A DNA stretch of 12,279 nt, taken from assembly GCF_000186865.1 (NCBI RefSeq), contig NW_008705665.1, positions 3,945 to 16,223 of the forward strand, given 5' to 3'. The position numbers and the translations under genes were made by a program. Below are positions 7,784 through 12,279 of the stretch, one piece after another; position 1 is the stretch's first letter; every line of letters begins with the position of its first letter. The notes beneath the pieces were generated by a model that saw nothing but the letters and a program-made list of their open reading frames with translations, made no database searches and had not been told where the DNA came from. This DNA comes from Aureococcus anophagefferens. Taxonomy: Eukaryota; Sar; Pelagophyceae; Pelagomonadales; Pelagomonadaceae.

Positions 7784-10700
7784 ATGGGCAGCGTGCTGTC
7801 CGGCGAGGCGGACAAGGTCTCGCTCACGAAGGCGCGGCGCCTCTGCGAGAACGCAGGCCGCAGCTGGGACGATGCGTGGAGCGCGATGTTCTTCGCGGCG
7901 CGCACGGATCTGCTCGAGGCGCTCCGTGCCGAAGAAATCGCCGCGCTGGCCCCGGCGCCTGCGGCAGCTGAGGACGTGGACGTCGCGGACGCTGGGGACG
8001 TTCCCGAGGCGGACCCGGACGAGGCCGCGTTCGGCGGCGGAGAGGAGGCCGACGCCTTGGAAAACGACGGCGACGACGGCGCGGCCGACGACGACGACGA
8101 GGCCGACCCGCTCACGGCCGACGGTCGGCCGGCGGCGGACCGCGACGACCGCTTCGCCGCGGAGATGAAGCTCCTCGTCATGCACGAGATGGAGGCCCGC
8201 ATGACCGTGTCCGACGACTTCGCGCGGCAGCAGGCGGAGCGACGGTCGCGGCTCACGGAGCGCCTCGCGGCCCGCGCCGAGACGCGCGAGTCGCGCGTCG
8301 CCGTCAACGAGGAGAAGCAGTGGCGGAGCAAATTCGCCGAGTACCAGGCGGCCAAGGCGGCGAAGCTCGGCGAACCGCGGCGGCCCGCGGCGTCCGCGAA
8401 GACCTCCGAGCCGCGGCCGCCGCAGCGCGCCGACGCGCCTGAACAACTAGAGCCGCGGCGGCCCGACGCGGAGCGGGAAGGCGAGGCGCGGCCCCGCGCC
8501 GGCGTCGTCGCGACGGCGCCGGCCGCGCCCCTCGACGCGCCCGACGACGTGCCCCTCGACGCGGCGATCGAGGCCGCGATCGAGGCCGTGGGCGGCGAGG
8601 GCGTGGCGAAGGGCAAGGACCGCGAGAAGCGGGGCTCGTTCGCCAAGCTCCACAAGGTCCGCGACACGCTCCGCATCCTGCGCGCGTGGCTCCCGAAGCA
8701 GCGGCTCCGCGCGGCCTGGGCGCTCGAGGGCGGCGCGTCGGCCTACGGCGACGCGACGAGCGTGCGCTTCGCCGTCGGCCAGCGCCTGCGGCTCAGCGTC
8801 GACGCGGAGTTCGTGCTCTGCGAGGTCGTCCGCTCGCCGGCGAGCGACGCCGAGGGCTCGGTCCACGGCGTCCGCGTCGTCGGGACGGCCGGCGACTCGC
8901 GGGACGTGGACCTCACGAAGAGCGTCTGGAAGTGCGACGCGGCGCCGACGCCGCTGCCGCGGTCGCTCGGGACGCCCGGGTCCTGGGACGCGGCCGTCGC
9001 GGCCGTCGGCGGCACGCGGTTCCCCTACGCGCTCGAGTTCGGGCCCTCGGCGACGAACCCGCGGTCCACGTACCCCGGCCGGCCGCCGTCTCCGCACGAC
9101 GTGGCGATCCGCGCGACGCTCGGGTGGCCGCTGGCTCCGGCCGCGGCGGGCGCGTACTTTACGCTCGCGGGCATCTCTCGCAAGCAGATCTCGGACGCGC
9201 GGCACCGCCTCGTGGCCCCCTCGGCGGACCGGGGCTTCTACCTCCTCGTCCGCGACGTCGACGGGCGCCGCGTCGCGGTCGGCGAGGTCCGCGCGGGCGC
9301 GGCGTACAAGGACGCGCGCTTCTACAACACCAAGGCCGTGCTGCGGAGCTCGGACTGGCTCGAGGACCTGTCGATCGCCTACGCCGCCAAGAAGCGGCAG
9401 CCGGCCCGGGTCTCGACGTGGCCCGGGTTCGCCGTCGACGTCGTCAGCGTCCGGTCCGCGACGCGCGTCGCGCGCGGCGACGACGGGACCTGGGTCGACT
9501 CGGAGACGCGGCGCGAGGCGACCTTCGCGCAGCTCCGCGTCGCGGCCGCCAGCAAGGAGCAGGCGCCCAAGGGCCTCGAGCAGCACCTCAAGCAGCTCCT
9601 CGCGTCGACGTTCCCCGCCGTCGACGACGCGGACGTCCGCTCCGTCGCCGCGACCGCGCGCGTCCGGGCGCCGCCGCAGACGCTCGCCTGCGCGCTGGGC
9701 CACCGGTTGCGCCTGCGGCCGGGAAAACACGCCTGGGGTGCGGGGTCCATTGGCGCCAGCGGCACCGTCGTGGGCCTCGACACCCGGAGCGGCCTCTACG
9801 CCTTCCGCGTGGACAACCACGGGCTCCGCGGCGGCGTCCCCGAGAGCTCCGAGGCCGCGCGGTCGCTCTGCTCCGGCGCTCTCGGTCCGGAGGCCTTTTT
9901 GCTGAACCCCGTGCTCCAGCGGAACGCGACGCCGGCGCCGAGCCACGCCTACGTGCCGGGGCAGCGGCTCCTCGTGCTCGACCCGGCGACGCGGCTCCGT
10001 GAGGACGCGCTGGTCGTGTCGGCCGCGGGCGGCGGCCGCCCCGCGGTCGTGCGGTTCGAGGACCGGGACGAGGACGAGCCCGTGGATCTCAACGCCTTCA
10101 ATCACAGCGTCGCTCGCATGTCGCGCGCGCACCTCGTGTCCGCGCTCCGCGAGTACGCGCGCGCCGTCGCGCTCGAGAACGAGTTCGTCGAGGACGCGAT
10201 CACGGGCAAGCACCTGCACGCGCTGCGCCAGACGCTCCACATCGGCCTCGCGGAGCGCGACGGCGTCGGCGGCGTCGCCGCGGAGCGCTACGGCGACGCG
10301 CGGCGGTCGTCGGACCTCGTCGCGCTCCTCACGGAGCCGCAGCAGGGCGACGGGTCCGCGGGCGAGGCCGCGGCGCAGCCCGTGCTCATCATGGCCGAGG
10401 CGGGCACGGGCAAGTCCTGGATGACGAAGCAGATCGCCTGCGCCGCCGCGAAGGCCGTGCAGACGGGCGACCCCGCGGGCCAGTTCTACCCGCTCGTCAT
10501 CTACGTCCAGGAGCTCGCGCACCTCATCCGGAGCCGCCGCGACGAGGTCGCCGAGGGCAGCGCGTTCGTCCACCTCGTCGAGGCCTTCATCCGCATCAAG
10601 TTCGGCGACCAGCCCGCGACGTGCGCGGCCCTGCTCCAGTGCTTCCAGCAGCGCACGCTCTGCGTCATCGTCGACGGCATCGACGAGGCCGCGGACCTCA

Positions 10701-12279
10701 AGGCGCTCATCGAGAACTTCATCTTCCGCGAGATCGTGCCCCTGGGCCACCGGCTCCTCGTCACGAGCCGGCCCGAGGCCATCGACGCCAAGCGCTACGC
10801 GCCGTCCTTCGTCCTCCTCAGCCTGCGCAAGCTCGACGCGGAGGCCCAGGCGCTCGCGATCCGCCAGCAGGTCGAGGACAACGAGTATTTCCAGCGCCTC
10901 GCGGCCTTTGCGGAGGTCCGCCTGCGCCACGACGCGCTCTGGGGCCACGTGCCCGAGGACCAGCAGGAGGCGTTGGAAAAGCTGGCGAGCCGCGACGCCT
11001 TCTTCCTGCGCGAAGGCCGTCGAGATCCCGAGGCGCGCCAGCGGGGCCTCGGCGGCGCCCTGGTCGCGCGCCGCGACGCGCCGGCGGCGTCGGCGACGCT
11101 CCGAGGCCTCGACGACCGCCTCGCGCTCCTCGCCTGCGCGCGGCCGCCGCCGGGCGCGGCCTACGACCACCGCCAGGAGTGGGCCGACGAGACCGTCGAG
11201 GAGCTCGCCGCCGAAGCCGGGGGCGCCGACGGCGGCGGCCTCTGGCGCGAGATCATCGCCGAGTGCGACGAGCTCCTCGCCGTCGCGGAGCGGCTCCGCG
11301 CGCCGTTCCGGCGGGCCCTCGAGGAGCTCGCGGAGGCCCTGAACCTGCCCAAGCCCAGCGGCCGCGAGACGGACCGCGTGCGTTTGGGGCCGCTCAAGAA
11401 GCCCGTCCGCATCTATGCCAAGGCGCACGACGAGCGCGAGGGCTACGAGGGCTACTACGACGACGGCGGACTCGCGACGGCCAACGTCGTCGACGTCCTG
11501 CGAGCCACGCTCCTCTTCGACGACGCCCCGAGTCGAGCCCCGTGTCCAGTGCGCCTGGGAGCGCCCCCCGAAAGAGATGTGCGCGCGCGCTCGTTGCTCG
11601 CGAGTTTTTCGAGCGCGCGAGCCCCTCTACTTGGTATTTTGCAGAGATACAGCTTGCGAGCTCACTGAGAGAGAACACCGACAGGGCCTTGCAGTTTACC
11701 CGGCCTATATAGGCCTCGTCGAAGCCCACGGGCTGCTCGCGCGGGGCGTCGGCGGCCTCGAGCTCGTGCGGACCAAGAACAAGTTCGCGTCCCCCGGTCC
11801 GACGCACAACCGCCAGCTCCTCTGCAACGTCCGCGTCCGCGAGAGTTCGGACGGCGTCGAGCTCAGCCAGATCGCCGAGATCCAGCTCCACCTCTCGGCC
11901 ATCGCGAGCTGGGACAAGGAGAGCCGCGCGCACGAGCACTACGAGTACTTCCGCCGCGAGCTGAGCGGCGTGGGCCTCGGGTCGAACCTCGAGGACTTCC
12001 TGGACAAGACCATGTCCGTCTACGCGAGCATCTGCGAGACGCCCGTGCGCCTGTCGCTCCTCATCCTCGTGCTCGAGGGCGCGGCGACGCGCGAGATGCC
12101 GACGTCCGTCGGCGACCTCTACCGGCGCGCGGTCGACGTCGCGCTGCGGGACTACGTCGACGGCGACGGCCGCCTGGTCGGCCGCGAGGCCCTCCAAAAC
12201 GTCGCCGTGGCCAACTTCCGGCGGAGCCAGGGCGGCGGCCTGGACCGCATCTTCGACGAGCAGGTGCTCTCGACCGCGT
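7784..12279 (+). CDS. NACHT NTPase with embedded RelA/SpoT-like domain (3' end outside window)
   Basis: Exons 7784-11531 and 11713 to beyond the window encode at least 1438 aa. MGSVLS fits N-myristoylation (Gly2, Ser6). Residues ~60-115 are acidic (DDGAADDDDEADP), and ~125-200 form a charged helix, probably coiled coil. About 300-760 is unrecognised but holds three similar beta-rich segments, beginning VGQRLRL (331), LGHRLRL (638) and PGQRLLV (725). The NTPase core has Walker A AEAGTGKS (871-878), Walker B CVIVDGIDEA (960-969) and sensor LLVTSRPEA (991-999), typical of NACHT STAND ATPases. A RelA/SpoT-like domain spans ~1204-1333 (VRIYAKA, VVDVLRATLLF, VRTKNKF, IAEIQLHLSAI, HEHYEYFR). It is followed by TPVRLSLLILVLEG and MPTSVGDLYRRAVDVAL, which resemble the C-terminal helical part of NACHT modules. 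A repeat sensor domain may follow to the right, as is usual in NLR-like proteins. The gene is head-to-head with the helicase-WD40 gene. Confidence 0.85.
11532..11712 (+). other. Intron of the NACHT gene (181 bp, GT-AG)
   Basis: The exon-1 frame would otherwise reach TGA at 11666-11668, giving a non-homologous tail of about 45 residues. Splicing A|GTCGAG to TATATAG|GC (phase 1) yields DDAPSLVEAHGLLARG and joins the two halves of the RelA/SpoT-like domain; the other gene of the pair carries both halves in one continuous exon, in line with this join. The intron holds a self-complementary stretch (CTCGCGAG, then TTTTT, then CGAGCGCGCGAG) near 11600-11627. It is about three times longer than the other introns in this window. 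Confidence 0.7.
11702..11715. repeat. 14-bp perfect palindrome across the 3' splice site
   Basis: GGCCTATATAGGCC is its own reverse complement and straddles the proposed TATATAG|GC acceptor of the NACHT gene intron. It could be chance, a target-site remnant of an inserted intron, or a structure at the splice site. Confidence 0.85.

Noticed and set aside
8447..11428. A 993-codon open frame on the minus strand opposite the NACHT gene
   Set aside because: It lacks recognisable domains and is dominated by R, A, E, D and G; it arises because the plus-strand gene uses G/C at third positions. The plus frame has Walker motifs and domain homology.
11533..11668. C-terminal end of the NACHT protein at the TGA 11666-11668
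   Set aside because: The tail after residue 1249 has no similarity to the domain, while the sequence after 11713 continues the RelA/SpoT-like and NACHT motifs in one open frame to the window edge.
1..12279. tRNA, rRNA, bacterial operon features, Shine-Dalgarno sites or terminators
   Set aside because: None seen; introns, start contexts and protein families point to eukaryotic nuclear DNA.

Overview
This window looks like nuclear DNA of a GC-rich unicellular eukaryote, most plausibly a marine microalga of the pelagophyte type (Aureococcus-like). Three things point there: a mitochondrial carrier with calcium-binding EF-hands, protein-coding frames that are only continuous after removing short AG-ending introns (most 50-61 bp), and strong G/C preference at third codon positions, which also produces long meaningless open frames on opposite strands. 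The organism is an inference; no species marker is present.

Layout. (1) 1-607, minus: 5' part of an ankyrin-repeat gene that runs off the left edge. (2) 608-739: short spacer holding a perfect 26-bp tandem duplication. (3) 740-2236, minus: a complete two-exon gene for an EF-hand mitochondrial carrier (SCaMC / ATP-Mg-Pi carrier type, 481 aa). (4) 2237-3148: about 0.9 kb with no gene I can defend. (5) 3149-7591, minus: a nine-exon gene for a 1334-aa protein with an N-myristoylation signal, a RelA/SpoT-like domain, three WW-like repeats, a superfamily 1 helicase/ATPase and eight WD40 blades. The blades lie in near-identical exons separated by near-identical 50-61 bp introns. (6) 7592-7783: a 192-bp spacer between two start codons. 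(7) 7784 to the right edge, plus: a gene for a protein of at least 1438 aa with an N-myristoylation signal, acidic and coiled-coil regions, a NACHT-type NTPase and a RelA/SpoT-like domain that appears to sit inside the NACHT module; one 181-bp intron is inferred.

The notable part is the head-to-head pair (5)+(7). The two proteins share a probable bidirectional promoter, a probable lipid-anchored N-terminus and a homologous RelA/SpoT-like domain, but carry different ATPases (SF1 helicase versus NACHT). WD40 and NACHT parts are typical of STAND-type sensor proteins, and the blade-to-blade differences fall at a few positions in an otherwise nearly fixed repeat, as in fungal HET/NWD genes. A paired sensing or immune-like system is a reasonable hypothesis; nothing in the sequence proves it. 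The ankyrin and carrier genes look like ordinary neighbours.
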